Shown piece after piece: positions 45,713 to 56,640 of a stretch of 64,000 nt of DNA. The stretch lies in NCBI RefSeq assembly GCF_963678635.1, contig NC_087070.1, positions 47,659,467 to 47,723,466 of the forward strand, in the 5' to 3' direction. Position numbers and translations under genes: made by a program. How positions within the stretch are numbered: position 1 is the stretch's first letter; each line of letters begins with the position of its first letter. The stretch is from Symsagittifera roscoffensis. Taxonomy: Eukaryota; Xenacoelomorpha; Acoela; Convolutidae. The notes beneath the pieces are model-generated. The model was not told the DNA's origin. It saw only the letters and a list, made by a program, of their open reading frames with translations, and did no database searches.

Positions 45713-46339
45713 TTATTTCTGTTCTCGTTTCCTTCGTGCTTCTCGTTGTTTTTTTGACGGTTTCTTTTTCTTCTTTATGATATCACTCAAGTTGCTATTG
45801 TTGTTTCGTATTATAGCTAAAGTTTTGATTTCAAGTGCGGTTTCCTGATGCAGTTCTCTGTATCCTTCAAGTAGATCTTTGTCCTGTTGTTTCGAATTCG
45901 AAATTATGTCTGTTGTAACTTGAACAACTGGTATCGGAAGTTTCTTTAGATCTTCAAGAATATAGGGTGCTCCGTCTCTCTGACAATAGACAAGGCCTTC
46001 ATTTCGAGGATGCGAATTGATTAGGGGTTCGATTTCTGATACTAGTTGATTGGCAGTAAGGGGAGTCCTTGGATTGAATGGATGTTTTGAAATCGAATTG
46101 TTTATTACGTCGTGCCAGATAATTACAGACTCGTTTCTGTTAATTTCGTCTCTCAAGATGTTTCGTACGATTTTATTCGATTTCGATTTGGGATGAAACG
46201 TTACTCCCTTGTAATGGATGACGTCTTCTTGCAGTTCCTCGTTTCCTCCTACTGATGCCCAATCTTCAAGTGCCAGATGTAATGAGCTCGCTCCAATAAT
46301 CACAACCATGAAAAAGGGGTCACCACGGCTACCCCGCAA
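45713..46339 (-). CDS. SGNH-like hydrolase ORF upstream of the LINE ORF1
   Basis: This 208-codon frame has a second ATG at 46309 that starts directly on the first strand (MVVIIGASSLHLAL). It has the outline of an SGNH hydrolase. A hydrophobic strand ends in GASS (block I position), VIIWHDVINNSISKH occupies the GxND block position, and a later strand PVVQVTTDIIS precedes a Lys/Arg-rich tail (KKKKKPSKKQ). The catalytic residues are less standard than in the gypsy-linked domain, so the fold is tentative and activity is doubtful. It ends 9 bp before the 54-bp repeats. It may be a first ORF of the LINE, since esterase-like domains are known in CR1 ORF1 proteins, or an independent gene. Confidence 0.5.
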   Translation of the reverse strand: MRGSRGDPFFMVVIIGASSLHLALEDWASVGGNEELQEDVIHYKGVTFHPKSKSNKIVRNILRDEINRNESVIIWHDVINNSISKHPFNPRTPLTANQLVSEIEPLINSHPRNEGLVYCQRDGAPYILEDLKKLPIPVVQVTTDIISNSKQQDKDLLEGYRELHQETALEIKTLAIIRNNNSNLSDIIKKKKKPSKKQREARRKREQK

Positions 46340-46364
46340 ATCATTTTACCTGAAACTATTTAAT

Positions 46365-46424
46365 ACTATAATGGATGTTGCACCTAGCGAAATAGATGAC
46401 CTAGGTACACTCGGTACCGTTAAG
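46365..46424 (+). repeat. 60-bp perfect direct repeat, copy 1 (duplicated DGAT1 start)
   Basis: It is identical to 47229-47288, which contains the ATG and first 17 codons of the DGAT1 gene. This copy has the ATG at 46374 but runs into unrelated sequence after the repeat, so it looks like a decoy start left by a local duplication. Confidence 0.9.
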
Positions 46425-47228
46425 GCTCTATTCGAAAGCATGATAGTCTCCATTCAATTTTACGACTCTTTCAATCAGCTCGTGCTTTCTATCCTTTCAA
46501 TTGTTTGTTTCGAATTGTTGTTCCGACTTTCGTTACGAAAGTAACGGAATATTTGTGCTCGGGGTGGGTTTTTTTTCTTCAGACAATTTTCGACTTTCTA
46601 ACTAGCCGTTTTTGACGTAATTTCTTTATATCATTCAAAAGCTATTGTTGTCTTGAGCTTAAATTTGAAAAGATATTTCACCTGTGATCATTTTTAAAAA
46701 AAGTTATGAAGGTTTAAAGATTGCCAATTTGGGACAATTAACGCGCGATATAATTGGCGCTATTGACGCGTAAGCGGAGATTTAATCCGTCTTGTGAATC
46801 GTTCCAAATTGGTTGAACGAAGCTTATTTGCCATAATTGATTTGTTACAAGGAACGAAATCTATCTTTTTGTGTTTTATGTGGCGTATGATGATTTTGAT
46901 AAATTGGTTGAACGAAGCTTATTTGCCATAATTTATTTGTTACAAGGAACGAAATCTATCTTTTTGTGATTTATGTGGGGGATGATTTTCAAAAAAAATT
47001 TCGTTTTATTTTTATTCATTTAATTTTTTATTCTTTTACTGCTGCTCCATGAACCTTAAAAGGCAGTCGGAACATTCAGGGCTTCGCCCTGATACGAGCA
47101 GTCTTGTTTCTGTAAGTGTGCAGTTCTCAAGGAAGATTTATAGTCTTCAATTTTTGTGTAGCTCTACAAGATTTCCTGTTTCTCGCCTTTATTTCCTGTT
47201 CTTCTTACCAAAATTGAAAAGTTTAAGG
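46425..47228. other. Segment between the 60-bp repeats, with a 95-bp tandem pair
   Basis: An 804-bp AT-rich stretch with no gene I can support. A roughly 75-bp unit starting AAATTGGTTGAACGAAGC at 46806 is repeated at 46901 (period 95 bp) with few differences. Upstream control sequence of DGAT1 may lie here, but I see no defined element. Confidence 0.6.
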
Positions 47229-47288
47229 TACTATAATGGATGTTGCACCTAGCGAAATAGATGACCTAGGTACACTCGGTACCGTTAA
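47229..47288 (+). repeat. 60-bp perfect direct repeat, copy 2 (at the DGAT1 start codon)
   Basis: It is identical over 60 bp to 46365-46424, with an offset of 864 bp. The perfect match implies a recent event. Confidence 0.9.
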
Positions 47289-47744
47289 ACAACGGCATGA
47301 TTATTCTTCCGCGTCAAGATCAAAAGTTAATCACCCGAAAAAGAAACATAAATTTAGCGCAGAAAAATTTCCATGCAATTGGGAAGAAATAGTTTGCGCT
47401 TGTCATTCTGTGAAAGTTTCCCATTTTTCATCTACTTCAGGATTCAAAGATTACTCTGGGATCATGAATTGGGTTATCGTGCTACTTGTACTTGCAGGAA
47501 CGAGACTAGCGTTAGAGAATGTTCTTAAATATGGCGTGCTCATATCACCTAAACAGTACTTATTCATAGGAAATGCTTCATCATTAACGCTATCTGGCAT
47601 AGTTATTATTGTGAATGCTAAAATTGGTCTGGCTGTCTGCCTTGAAAAAGCGGTGGCGTCAAAGCGCTTGGCCGCTACAGGTGCTCACTGGTTGCAGTCT
47701 CTCAATTTGCTGGCTCTGATTCTTGTGCCTCCTGTGATGCTGCT
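47236..47744 (+). CDS. DGAT1: DGAT1 exon 1: diacylglycerol O-acyltransferase 1 (MBOAT family)
   Basis: DGAT1 is a multi-pass ER membrane enzyme that joins acyl-CoA and diacylglycerol to make triacylglycerol. This exon encodes 169 codons plus 2 bases. It holds a polar N-terminus (KKKHKF), then GFKDYSGIMNW, matching the family's GFSNYRGILNW, and LALENVLKYGVLISP, matching LFLENLIKYGILVDP. Three membrane segments follow: about residues 76-90 (NWVIVLLVLAGTRLA), 115-135 (SGIVIIVNAKIGLAV) and 153-169. The exon ends CTGCT before GTAAGG, phase 2, which fits the phase of the exon at 58234. The start is the first ATG in frame and is duplicated upstream. The catalytic His/Asn region lies beyond the window. 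Confidence 0.88.
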
Positions 47745-48354
47745 GTAAGGAAAAATTAGTTTTCCCCAAAAATATCACGTAAAATTTCTTTCCACTGCAA
47801 GAGAATAGGGAAAACAATAGACTACACGATAGTCAGTTTTTGTTTTTCCTAACAATTTTTTGTGAGGAATTTTAGACACGTTCAGACGTTTTTAACGCTG
47901 AGATTAGCAAGCGTTATCTAATTAGAATATAGAATTTTTTCGGGTTACCGGCACGCTTGGTCTAGAGGTTACGGCTACGCCTAGGACCGCTGTAAGCCTA
48001 GTTATAAATCCGGACATGATCTGATTTCTTTTATAACCAAAATATTCAGTCAGAAATAATTATCGGCCTTTTTTTCAGCTTGTTTTTGTTGGCTTAGTTC
48101 TCACTGTAATTGAATTGGTTTTTGGTTCGTTTCTGTTTTTTTTTGTTAATTAACAACTCTGATGCCACAAAATTTTTTAAAGCTTGCGATAAACAAGAAA
48201 GGTAAATTACAAAAGGGGCCCTTCCGTCAGTCCACAAGCTGGATAGGGCCGTACCAGCGTTATAAAAACGCATATATACAACGAATCAGACACATGCACT
48301 TGGCGCATTTTATGCGAATGCAACAACTGTAGAGACGTGAAGAAACTTACACTT
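47745..48354. other. DGAT1 intron 1, first part
   Basis: No gene is seen. A tRNA-like stretch at about 47948-48015 (GGTCTAGAGGTTACGGC...TATAAATCCGG) resembles the A-box and a decayed B-box of a SINE. A short segment AGATTAGCAAGCGTTATC at 47902-47919 recurs near 62384. Confidence 0.4.
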
Positions 48355-48622
48355 ATAACTGAAAACTAAACTTTGAACAATGCAATGACTGGGTTTTATG
48401 CAATGACAAGCAGACTGAAGAAGCGAATATTGTGGTTATTTTGGAGAAAATTTGAGAAGGACTACGAACAAATGAACAAGTGCACATGGAGAATTGCTTG
48501 CGATTGCACAATGAATGACTGTAGAAGCAAAACTTCACTATAGAACGAAAAACTGAAAGGGGGAAACCCCTTGTGCTACGAGCACAAAAGCCCTACTACT
48601 ACTACTACTACTACTACTACTA
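48355..48622 (+). mobile_element. LINE 3' end, plus strand, with hairpins and (CTA)n tail
   Basis: The frame ending at 48543 (SRLKKRILWLFWRKFEKDYE...NKCTWRIACDC) matches the C-terminus of the LINE at 41.75 kb (GLKRRLIQTMWKFFDDQFSE...NKCTWVLFRDC). It is a 5'-truncated copy of a related family. The 3' UTR is short and holds two hairpins (GGGGGAAACCCC; TTGTGCTACGAGCACAA at 48571-48587), followed by a (CTA)n tail at 48592-48622. An earlier stop interrupts the frame near 48368, so this is a dead remnant. Confidence 0.75.
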
Positions 48623-48652
48623 TGCGAACCCTTGGATTATATTCCTAAATCC

Positions 48653-48688
<36 letters not shown>

Positions 48689-49260
48689 CAGCAAACTGTA
48701 TCATTGTATCAATGAAGTCATATATCAGCATTAAATGCATCATTCATTGTAATGTTAATTTATCTTAGCCGTCCTTCAATAAACGGGTGTTGCTATAAAC
48801 AAAGAAACAAAGGTGTTGCAATCGGGTTCTAGACTTCTTTCCGTAAATAATTTTAGGCTTAGAATGGTCAAATGTGTACGAATGTAAACTTTAAACATGC
48901 TAAATTTCTTGAAAATCAAATAAATTTAGGCTTAAAATGGTCAAATGTGTACGAATGTAAACTTTAAACATGCTAAATTTATTGAAAATTCAAATAAAAC
49001 TACCTTTTAGGTAGTAAATAGGTACTTTCCGTTTCCTGTGCTAGTTATTTATTCAAATAGTTTTTTAATGTTTTTTTTTTCAGATTCGTGTTTTTCGTTT
49101 CCCGTTTTTTTTTAAATGAAATTTGTTTTTTCGGCTTTTTTTGCTAAGCATGGGTTTTCCTTTGAGTTAGAAATTGATTTAGTAGGTTTGTCATTTTATA
49201 AAGTCTGATTTTTAATAATTTTTTATAAATTTTTTTTTTCGATAAAACGGTTTGGTTTGT
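48623..49260. repeat. Simple repeats in DGAT1 intron 1
   Basis: It holds a (TTA)n run at about 48656-48684 and a 73-bp unit (TTTAGGCTTAGAATGGTC...) starting at 48852 and repeated at 48925. The rest is T-rich intron. No gene is seen. Confidence 0.7.
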
Positions 49261-49350
49261 TTTATAGTAGCACTTCTAGCACTTCGGCTAGAGTTAACGC
49301 CGTCGCCTTTGTAACTTAAGGTCAGGGGGTTCGACTCTCGGCCGGACCTT
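49261..49350 (+). repeat. tRNA-derived SINE-like sequence
   Basis: CTAGCACTTCGGCTAGAGTT stands in the D-arm/A-box position, CCTTTGTAACTTAAGG resembles an anticodon arm, and GGGGGTTCGACTCTC resembles a B-box. It does not fold as a full tRNA. A relative with the same CCTTTG...CTTAAGGTC core is at about 62520-62595. Confidence 0.5.
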
Positions 49351-49749
49351 GTTTTTTTCGGCCGGACCTTGTCGCGTCTGCTGTAGACGGACCTCTCGTG
49401 TAACTGCTATGCTTTTTTTTCTGCCCATTTTCTCAGTCTGGTGGCAAAGATGCCTGCTGCTGGCAATTTGCAGCAAGTGTACTCCTCGGTTAGTTTGAGA
49501 TCATTCCTCGCGTGTTTTGTACGTAATGGTATGATCCATCGTTCGTTGGTTTCATTGAGCCTCACATGCACTGTGGAGTTCAGAAGGCTCAAACTGCATT
49601 GAAACAGTTAAATTTTTGCATCTCCGCTCAGGCATTTTGCTGCAATTATTCTAACCCCGGGGGCGCTGTACTTAATCTTTGCGAGTTCGGTTAGAAATCC
49701 TTCTCCGAGATTGCTTCCTACACCTTACTGTTTGCTCTCTGAACTTGGT

Positions 49750-51320
49750 CGTCGTTGCGTTTCCTGTCATCTTTGCCCGTTTTCACTATGCATTCTATCG
49801 GACTTTCTAACCTGTTAAGACACGCTCTGGAAATGTTTTCTGAACTCATCGGGGCTAAAGAATTCGGTGTGAACCGTCTGTATGTTTATTATTACCACTC
49901 CTTTCTGGATCCTGTACATGCTCCGTATGTCGCCAATTTCTTTGGCTCGTTTCGCTTCTCATACTATCTATTGCTACCAGTCTACGTCCTATCTCACTTT
50001 GGCTTTCTTATACTCTTTCCTGATTATCTTTCTTTCTGCTCTAGCTTCCCTGATTCGAGATGTCAGCTCTGTATTTCTTGTTTGGAAGGTCTTTATCTTG
50101 TCACTGAGCAAGTCCAGCCTAGCTGCTAGAGCGCTTTCCACTTACTTTCTTTCTGCATGTAATTCGTCCTCTTTTAGCCATATCATTCATTAGTTCCTGA
50201 CAGCTAATTATCTTTGTCCTCGTCGGTTCTTCTTTGAAATTTTTGCACTATATTTGATCTTCGTAGCTTGTCTAGCTCCGCACTTGTAAGTGATGGTTTT
50301 TATCCACACAATTGGTCATGGTTTTTATCTTCAGCTTACGTCACATGCCTTTCAGGCAATGGTCTGATAGCGTTTACCTCATAGCGACTGTTCTTACTCG
50401 TCTCACCAAACGACTCCGATGTTGTCGCTTGACAATGAAACCATGGATTTCATTCCTAGACCCGTTTGCAGGGTTTTTCCATGTGCCTATGTATTCCTCT
50501 TTAAAAAGGAAGCTAGCCCAGCACAAGCTGTTCTCTTGTTACCAACTTATAGTCTTTTACCACCTCACCCGTAAATCACTGACCCTGAAACCACCCTGCA
50601 ACATCATCTCCGCGTTCTTTTGCATTGGAGACCGAGTAATTAAAGTCTCCCTCTATCACTAGAATGATGTCTTTTGCCGCTATGTTCTAATGCAGCCATT
50701 TAGTTTGGTTCTCTAGTCTTCAAATTCGACTGAGTCTCCGTTCCACTGGGGTTGATAGGTGGACATAAATCTTGTGTTATCCACTTCTACCGCTGTGCTC
50801 TGTTTTCCTATGGTTCTCCTGTTAGCTTGCTCTTTCCGTATCCAAGCCCATTCATCTCGCAGAAAAATTCCGCTTTTATTACTACACACTTTCACTCCAG
50901 TGAGGTCTCGTGCTTGATCCAAAGCATGTCTCCGGTATGCTCCCTAATCTCCGTGAGCATGACATTTTCCGCTCGCCCTTCGGCGTTGCTTCTTAGCATC
51001 CATGGCAATCTTTTTTTCAAAGCCGTTTGGATTCTGGCTCGTATATTGCATGTCCACATTTCAGTTATGCCACGCCATTCGTTGTCCTCCTTTTCCTGTC
51101 TATCTTTCTCCGTCTTCGCTGTTCATTTCGTTTAATCTCCCGCTGGGGTCGGGTACACCCCCGTCGTTTCCATTGGAGGCCGCTGACGCAGCAGTGTAGA
51201 CTAGGCTAAACCCACTGCTGGGCTCGTGCTTCCCTGGTTGTGGTCTGGTATTTGCTCCGCATTGCGGTTCCGCGCCTGTCGCTTTCTTGCATGCTCCAAA
51301 CCATCGACATACTTTGCATT
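49750..51320 (-). mobile_element. Decayed LINE remnant, minus strand
   Basis: Read on the minus strand, 51320-51140 gives a cysteine group (AECKVCRWFGACKKATG) like an ORF1 zinc knuckle. An endonuclease region follows: MLWIKHETSLE near 50930 (catalytic Glu position), SNKSGIFLRDEWAW near 50870, DIILVIEGDFNYSVSNAK near 50640, and an SDH-type end near 50350. A basic coiled-coil-like stretch lies at 50150-50010. Several stops and frame changes interrupt it, so it is a dead copy of a LINE family different from the one at 41.7-46.3 kb. No RT core can be seen. Confidence 0.6.
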
Positions 51321-53520
51321 CGGCTCAACGGGAGTTTAGTGTTTTCGTCTTAATTGCTGCTCGATGAATGTTTCCGAGGACTTACTTGTCACCGAAAGTT
51401 ATTTTGCTGGACATTTTTCCTCAAATTAATTTTTTGAAGATTGTTTATTTTTTGACCTTTTCAAAATTGCATGTGGTTGTTTTTCTGTCGTATAGCTTAC
51501 ATGATTACGTTTTTTTTGGTATCGCGAAGCCCTGTTTCACCTATGTTGAATAATCAGTATACAGTAATTACAAATGGCGCTCAAGTTCCATATTTGCTAG
51601 TAGAGGTGCGATATGAAAAACTGAAACTGGTTTAGTTATGCCAAGATGTATTCTTTTCCCTATACTGGCGTTCCTTTTCCAGCTTGCGAGGACGGGGAGG
51701 ATTTTTCCAATCAATCTATAGTCCTTACTTGTTATGTATCTAACTTGTTTCGCTAGCTTGAGGAAAAAAAGTTAATAATTGTTTACGTTAAATTTGATCT
51801 CTTGCGAGATGATTTTTACTATCTTTCTTGTAGTTAATTTGCTACAATTTTTTTAACTTTAGCAAAAAAAAATGTCACTCATAAATTGTTCTTGAAAAGC
51901 AGAGAGCTGTAAGGCAAAATTTTTTGTTCCTTGTGTTCCTTGACATGTTTTGGTTTGTCTGTTGCTTATATTTGTGTCAAAATAATTCAACGAAAACTAG
52001 TACTGGACGATCTCGAAATTATTAAAGACAAGGGACCTGATACTATTCTATGGGCAACCTCCTTTTGAAGAAACTCAGGTGCTTTATTTCACAATATTTT
52101 ACATTACCATTTAATGAAATCGCTAATAAATATGATTTCCCAGCAAAGTGAAAGATAAACAAAAATTGTCCCCTCTACAAAGCGGGAGAAAAGCAGTTAA
52201 CATCATACACCTGGTCAATATGTCTACTTTCATTTAAATCGAAAATTTAGAGAAAAAAAATACTTCTTCCTCATAATTTAGATTTTAAAAATGACAAAGA
52301 CGATCCACTATCTCAAATTTATTGAGCACCAGCTTGAAGTATACAGCATTATGACATTGCTTAATCAAATTATCTGGCTAGACTGTTCTTGGATTTTCAA
52401 AAAGCCGTTAAAAAGTATGTCACGATGATTGTCTAAGAAATGAAAAGTTTCGGATTTGGAAGGGCATATTTACACCAGCAGGCAACTAGTGTATCAGTAC
52501 GAAACTTTTTTTCTAACCTAACTCGCAATTTAAATTGTTCATTGAAAATGTTCACTTAGATGGAAATTTGGAAATCGATTATATATTTAAATGCCGGCTT
52601 GACAATACCGCCATGTTTAAGCGTTTTCAACGGATTATTTTTGCATGTTTAACGAAAGAATTTTTTCACGTTTAAGCCATATCGTAAATTTTTAGATTTT
52701 TCAAATTATGCAAAATGAACAACTTCAAATTTGAGCCAAATGAACTCATTCACAAAATCATTCCAATTCTCGCTTATAAATATTCAACGTATTGTTTTGT
52801 GGTTTTGTGTGCGTAGTTTCACTGCGCTATTGCATATTGAATCTCTTCTTTATGTTCAGCGCATTATATCTACACTTGAATAATCGCTTTGTTATTTGTG
52901 AGTTGCAGTTAGCTATTAACCCCCCTCCCCCTGCACACTATATTATCCCACCCCCACACACACATTATATTATCCCCCCAGATTTCCTGCTTAGAGCCAT
53001 GCCCCCCGAGCCTTCCCCTTCAATTTAAATTTATACTCGCGCCCTATTACCCCCTATTTGTCGCCCTTTTTTAGCTTTCTCTAGGGGAGTAGGGTAGGGT
53101 ATAGTGGGGTAGACCAATGGAGGGAAGGATGGCTGAGCAAATCAATTCACACGAGGCCATTGGTGAATATCTGATTTTATCAATTGGAGATTTCTGTTGT
53201 TGAACCTGAGTGTGACCTGCTGTCTTCAGTTACTATTTATAATAACGCTAATAATAACTACCATTTTAAACAAGGTCATTACTATTTTAGTTCAAACTGT
53301 CAGACTGAACCCACCCGTCCCTGACTTTTCATCCTGATCATTCGTCTCAAACTTTTGTCCAGCGTTAAGACTCTTCAATTTGTGATTCTCTAGAAAAAAA
53401 CATCAGTAGTAGGCACCGTAAGTGGCCTCCAAGTTAGTTTTGAAAACATTTTTGTCGGCGCAAATAATGACTTAAATTTCGCAATAAATCGCTTGGAGAC
53501 TTAAATTTCGCAATAAATCG
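51321..53520. other. DGAT1 intron 1, middle part without recognised genes
   Basis: AT-rich intronic sequence. I note C-rich, CA-rich tracts at 52918-52982 and a 25-bp direct pair (GACTTAAATTTCGCAATAAA) at about 53468 and 53498. No coding region is supported. Confidence 0.6.
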
Positions 53521-53716
53521 CTCTCCAGGACAGTATAGATTACCTCAAAAACGATGCGGTCATCTCAGATGCCGAAAAGTTTGCCCGGCTCTCACACGAA
53601 GTGAGGGAAAATTCCTCCATGGAGGACTAAAAAAACAAGTTGAAAAAACTTTAAACAGGGAAAGACCACTTCTTAAATTCAATTCTGCGGCATTAAATCT
53701 CCTTTTTTATAACAGC

Positions 53717-54519
53717 AACTCGAGTAACTCGGGATTGCAATCGCAGGTGGACCTAGAGGAGTCCAAAGACGTTTTGCCTTCTGGACATCTCATGACACGG
53801 AGAAACAATAGAAGTCATCCCCGCGCCTCATCAAATGGAGCTTTTATTGGGCCATCGAGTAAGTTTAATCAAATAATTTTTCCCTGCTGGGATTTTGCAA
53901 TATTACGGGTTCAAATAGTACAATTCTTTTTTTAGAGAACAGTGGTAAAAGCAAGAAGAAAGCTGTTAAATCGGTGAAGCTGGTGTTCAAAGAAGCGGAT
54001 GCCTCTGAGGAGGGGTCCATTGCGGCAAGAATGAGGCAAGTAACATCGAAGCGTGAGGCAGTGACAGTGGCACAACAGGCTTCTTCGAGCGCACCAGTTG
54101 AAGATAGAAAGCTGGAAGCAGACCCAGAGGCATTGGCTGTAAATCCCTTGGCACAACAGTCTTCTTCCAGCGCAACACTTGAAGACAAAGAGCTAGACGC
54201 AGACCCAGAGGCAGTGACAGTGAATCAAGAGGTACAACAGGATACTTTGAGCACACCACTTGAAGACAGAGAGCAGGAGGCAGACCCAGCGGCAGTGACT
54301 ATGAAACCAGAGGCACAATTGGCTTTTTCGAGCGCACCACTTCAAGACAGAGGGATGGACGCAGAGACGAAACCAGCAGTCGTCGAAGTGTCCATTTTTC
54401 AACAAGAAAGTGCTAAAAAGCACAAGGTCATCATATCAACAAGATCTAAGTTCAAGAAATCCAAAGAGGCCAAAAAGTCCACGAAAGATGATAGAGAGGA
54501 GGGAAAGATTTCTGATTAG
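53717..54519 (+). CDS. Probable nested host gene: acidic 27-residue repeat protein (exons 53717-53868 and 53936-54519)
   Basis: Two exons are joined by a 67-bp intron (GTAAGT at 53869, TTTTTTTAG ending at 53935) with matching phase. The open frame may extend upstream of 53717, so the 5' end is uncertain. Exon 1 encodes a polar segment (LQSQVDLEESKDVLPSGH). Exon 2 holds a basic SGKSKKKAVKSVKLVF start, then about four imperfect 27-residue repeats built on SSSAPxEDRxxEADPEAxxV, and a Lys-rich C-terminus (RSKFKKSKEAKKSTK) ending at TAG 54517-54519. The composition suggests a disordered, possibly nuclear protein. I recognise no family. It lies inside DGAT1 intron 1 on the same strand, so it could also be alternative exons or a decayed gene. 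Confidence 0.5.
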
Positions 54520-55745
54520 TCATAATCATTGAGTCGTTAATCTTTCTGTTTCTATGTATTTGAAGTGAAGATAATCAAGGTGTCTAAAATCTTTGTATTT
54601 TAATTCAACCTAGTGTTTTCATAGAATTGTTTTTTCTTTTCTCAAAGATGTTCGACGGAAAATTGTTAGCTAAGGAAAGAAAAAATAGGTAAAAGAAGCG
54701 ATTTTATGCAGCGCTTTATTCTGTACATATGTTCATCTATTCTATCTCATTAACTATCTATCTCTCCTTTTAACTATTTTTTGCTCGTTCTATTTATCTA
54801 TTTTTCGGGTCTCCTTGTTTTACCCAACTCTTTGTTTGTCTTTCTATTTATCTTGAATTTTTTCAACTAATTTATTTATCCATCTTATGATCTATCTTTT
54901 TCATCTATGTTTTCATCTGTCTCTAATCTTTCTTTTCAAATGATCTTTTTCACGTTTATTCAAATTTCCTGCTTTATTTTTTTCTATCTGAATATTTTAT
55001 CATATTACGTAATTTTTCGCCTGTTTTTGAACAATCTGTAATTTAATTTTCAAAACATCCTTATAATCTAACTTTTAGAACATGTTTTAGTTTATTTCTT
55101 TTCAACAATTTTTTTTATTGAATTAAATTATCTTTTTGTCTGTCATTTTTCAATTTAGTTTTCACCTAACTTTCTGTCTTTTCGATCTGTCTTATCATTT
55201 TTTTTCAATCTAGCTTTTCCGTCTATCTTTTCAATCTATCTTTTCAATCTATCTTTTCAATCTATCTTTTCGAATCTAAATTTTTAGTTTATCTTTTCAT
55301 TTAACTTTTCAATTTATCTGTTGTATCTACTTGTTTCGTCTATCTTTCTATCATGTTACTAGTTTTTTTTATAGTTTGTCTGTTTTATCTATCTTTTTAA
55401 GGCATCTTTCTGATCTCCTTTTTATCTTTTTAAATTTTTTTGATCTCTTCTTTATCTTCTTTGAACTTTTTAGTCTTTCTTTTCATCAAACTTTTTTCAC
55501 ACTATTAATTTTCTTAACTATCATGCACGCCATTTTTTTGTATCAATCTTTAAGTTCAACTTTTTCCACACTTTTCTCTCTATTTTTAAAATTTTCTCAC
55601 CAAACTTTTTTTATCCATTTTTAAAAATATTTTTAGCTGTATATTTAAACTATCATTTGAAACTTCTTTTTTAGTTTGTCTCTTTCGCTCTTTTTATTCA
55701 GTAATTTTAAAATTTTCATTGAATTTTTTATCGTTCTTTTAAAAA
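54520..55745. repeat. Pyrimidine-rich low-complexity tract
   Basis: About 1.2 kb of degenerate CTATCTTTT-type sequence. At 55208-55275 it becomes a clear 13-bp tandem (CTATCTTTTCAAT, about five units). No gene is seen. ORFs here are made of F, L, S and I only and are not credible. Confidence 0.7.
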
Positions 55746-55749
55746 GTTT

Positions 55750-56640
55750 TTCTTTTTCAGCTTGAGTGATCTCCTTCGTAAACTCAAAGAATTATTTCAT
55801 AGATCTAGATCTCAATTCATCTACATATTTGAAGTCTTTAACCAACCAATGATATCGTCACTTACGAATTTGTATCAAGTCAGCCAAATCAGCCTTTTTA
55901 AACTTCATTTGAATTCAGTTCCGGCGATTGTCTCATTACTTTGAAACCTGTATAAAAGTTGGTTTGAAATTGTACACTCTTAAAAATTTTCTTGAATGCT
56001 CCTCTAAAATTTTGAAAAAAAAAATCAATTATTTAAATCTCATTTCATCACTTTCTTTGAAGTCTTCCCATTCAATGAGATAATCACATGGGACTGTTCG
56101 CTCGAAATTGATTCAATTCAATGTAATTATGATCGATTTCAGATCCGATAGTTCTTTCATCTCATTGAACTTTATAAAAAATGTACTTTGATACCTCATT
56201 ATGTCCTCTCTTGAAAAACAGCTTGTTTTTTTCTTTGAACTCTGAATTAATTCAAAGAATTAGATCTTTTTTCATCTATATATTCAAAGTTTTTTTTACC
56301 AAGCAATGCTGTCATCACTTACGAATCTGTATTAAGTCTAAAGCCAATTGGGCCTTTTTAAGCTTCTTTTGAATTCAGTTCTGGTGGTTGTCTCCTTACA
56401 TAGAAACTTGTATAAAAGTTGGTTTGATATCTCAAGTTGTCCACTCTTGAAAAATTTCTTGATTGTTCTATCCAAAAAACTTCAAATAAAATGCTGATAA
56501 TGCAAATAAAATTTTAATCTTTAAAATTTTTCAAGTTTTTGGAAAGAACATTCTAGAAATTTTTCAAGAGTGGACAATTTGATATCAAACCAACTTTTTT
56601 TTACAAGTTTCAATGTAAGGAGACAATCACCGGAATTGGT
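55750..56640. repeat. Repeat family: two direct copies and a 100-bp inverted repeat
   Basis: Segments of about 230 bp at 55780-56010 and 56245-56480 are diverged direct copies (shared core: CACTTACGAAT...GAATTCAGTTC...TATAAAAGTTGG). The end of the second copy, 56381-56485, is also present inverted at about 56535-56637, with a spacer of about 50 bp. It would fold into a long hairpin. This fits a foldback or MITE-like element. No terminal target duplication was found. Confidence 0.65.

Larger units (their letters stand above)
41686..46339 (-). mobile_element. CR1-like LINE, minus strand
   Basis: Read on the minus strand, the element holds an SGNH-like ORF (46339-45713), three 54-bp repeats (45704-45541), PHD-finger ORF1 (to 44590), EN-RT ORF2 (from about 44565 to about 41753), a 3' UTR of only about 45 bp, and a (CAA)n tail at 41709-41686. 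An apurinic-like endonuclease, an RT with FADD, no RNase H and a PHD-bearing ORF1 place it in the CR1/Jockey group. Whether the SGNH-like ORF belongs to it is inference from position and strand. I found no target-site duplication. One frameshift near the ORF2 end suggests that the copy is no longer active. Confidence 0.85.

Noticed and set aside
46365-47288. 60-bp repeats as the target-site duplication of the LINE
   Set aside because: The LINE lies entirely to the left of the first copy, so the two copies do not flank it.
49755-50193. Plus-strand ORFs of 103 and 124 codons
   Set aside because: They overlap the minus-strand LINE remnant and have composition typical of antisense reading.
55331-55624. 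97-codon ORF as a membrane protein
   Set aside because: It lies in a pyrimidine-rich low-complexity tract. Its F/L/S-only composition is a by-product of base composition.
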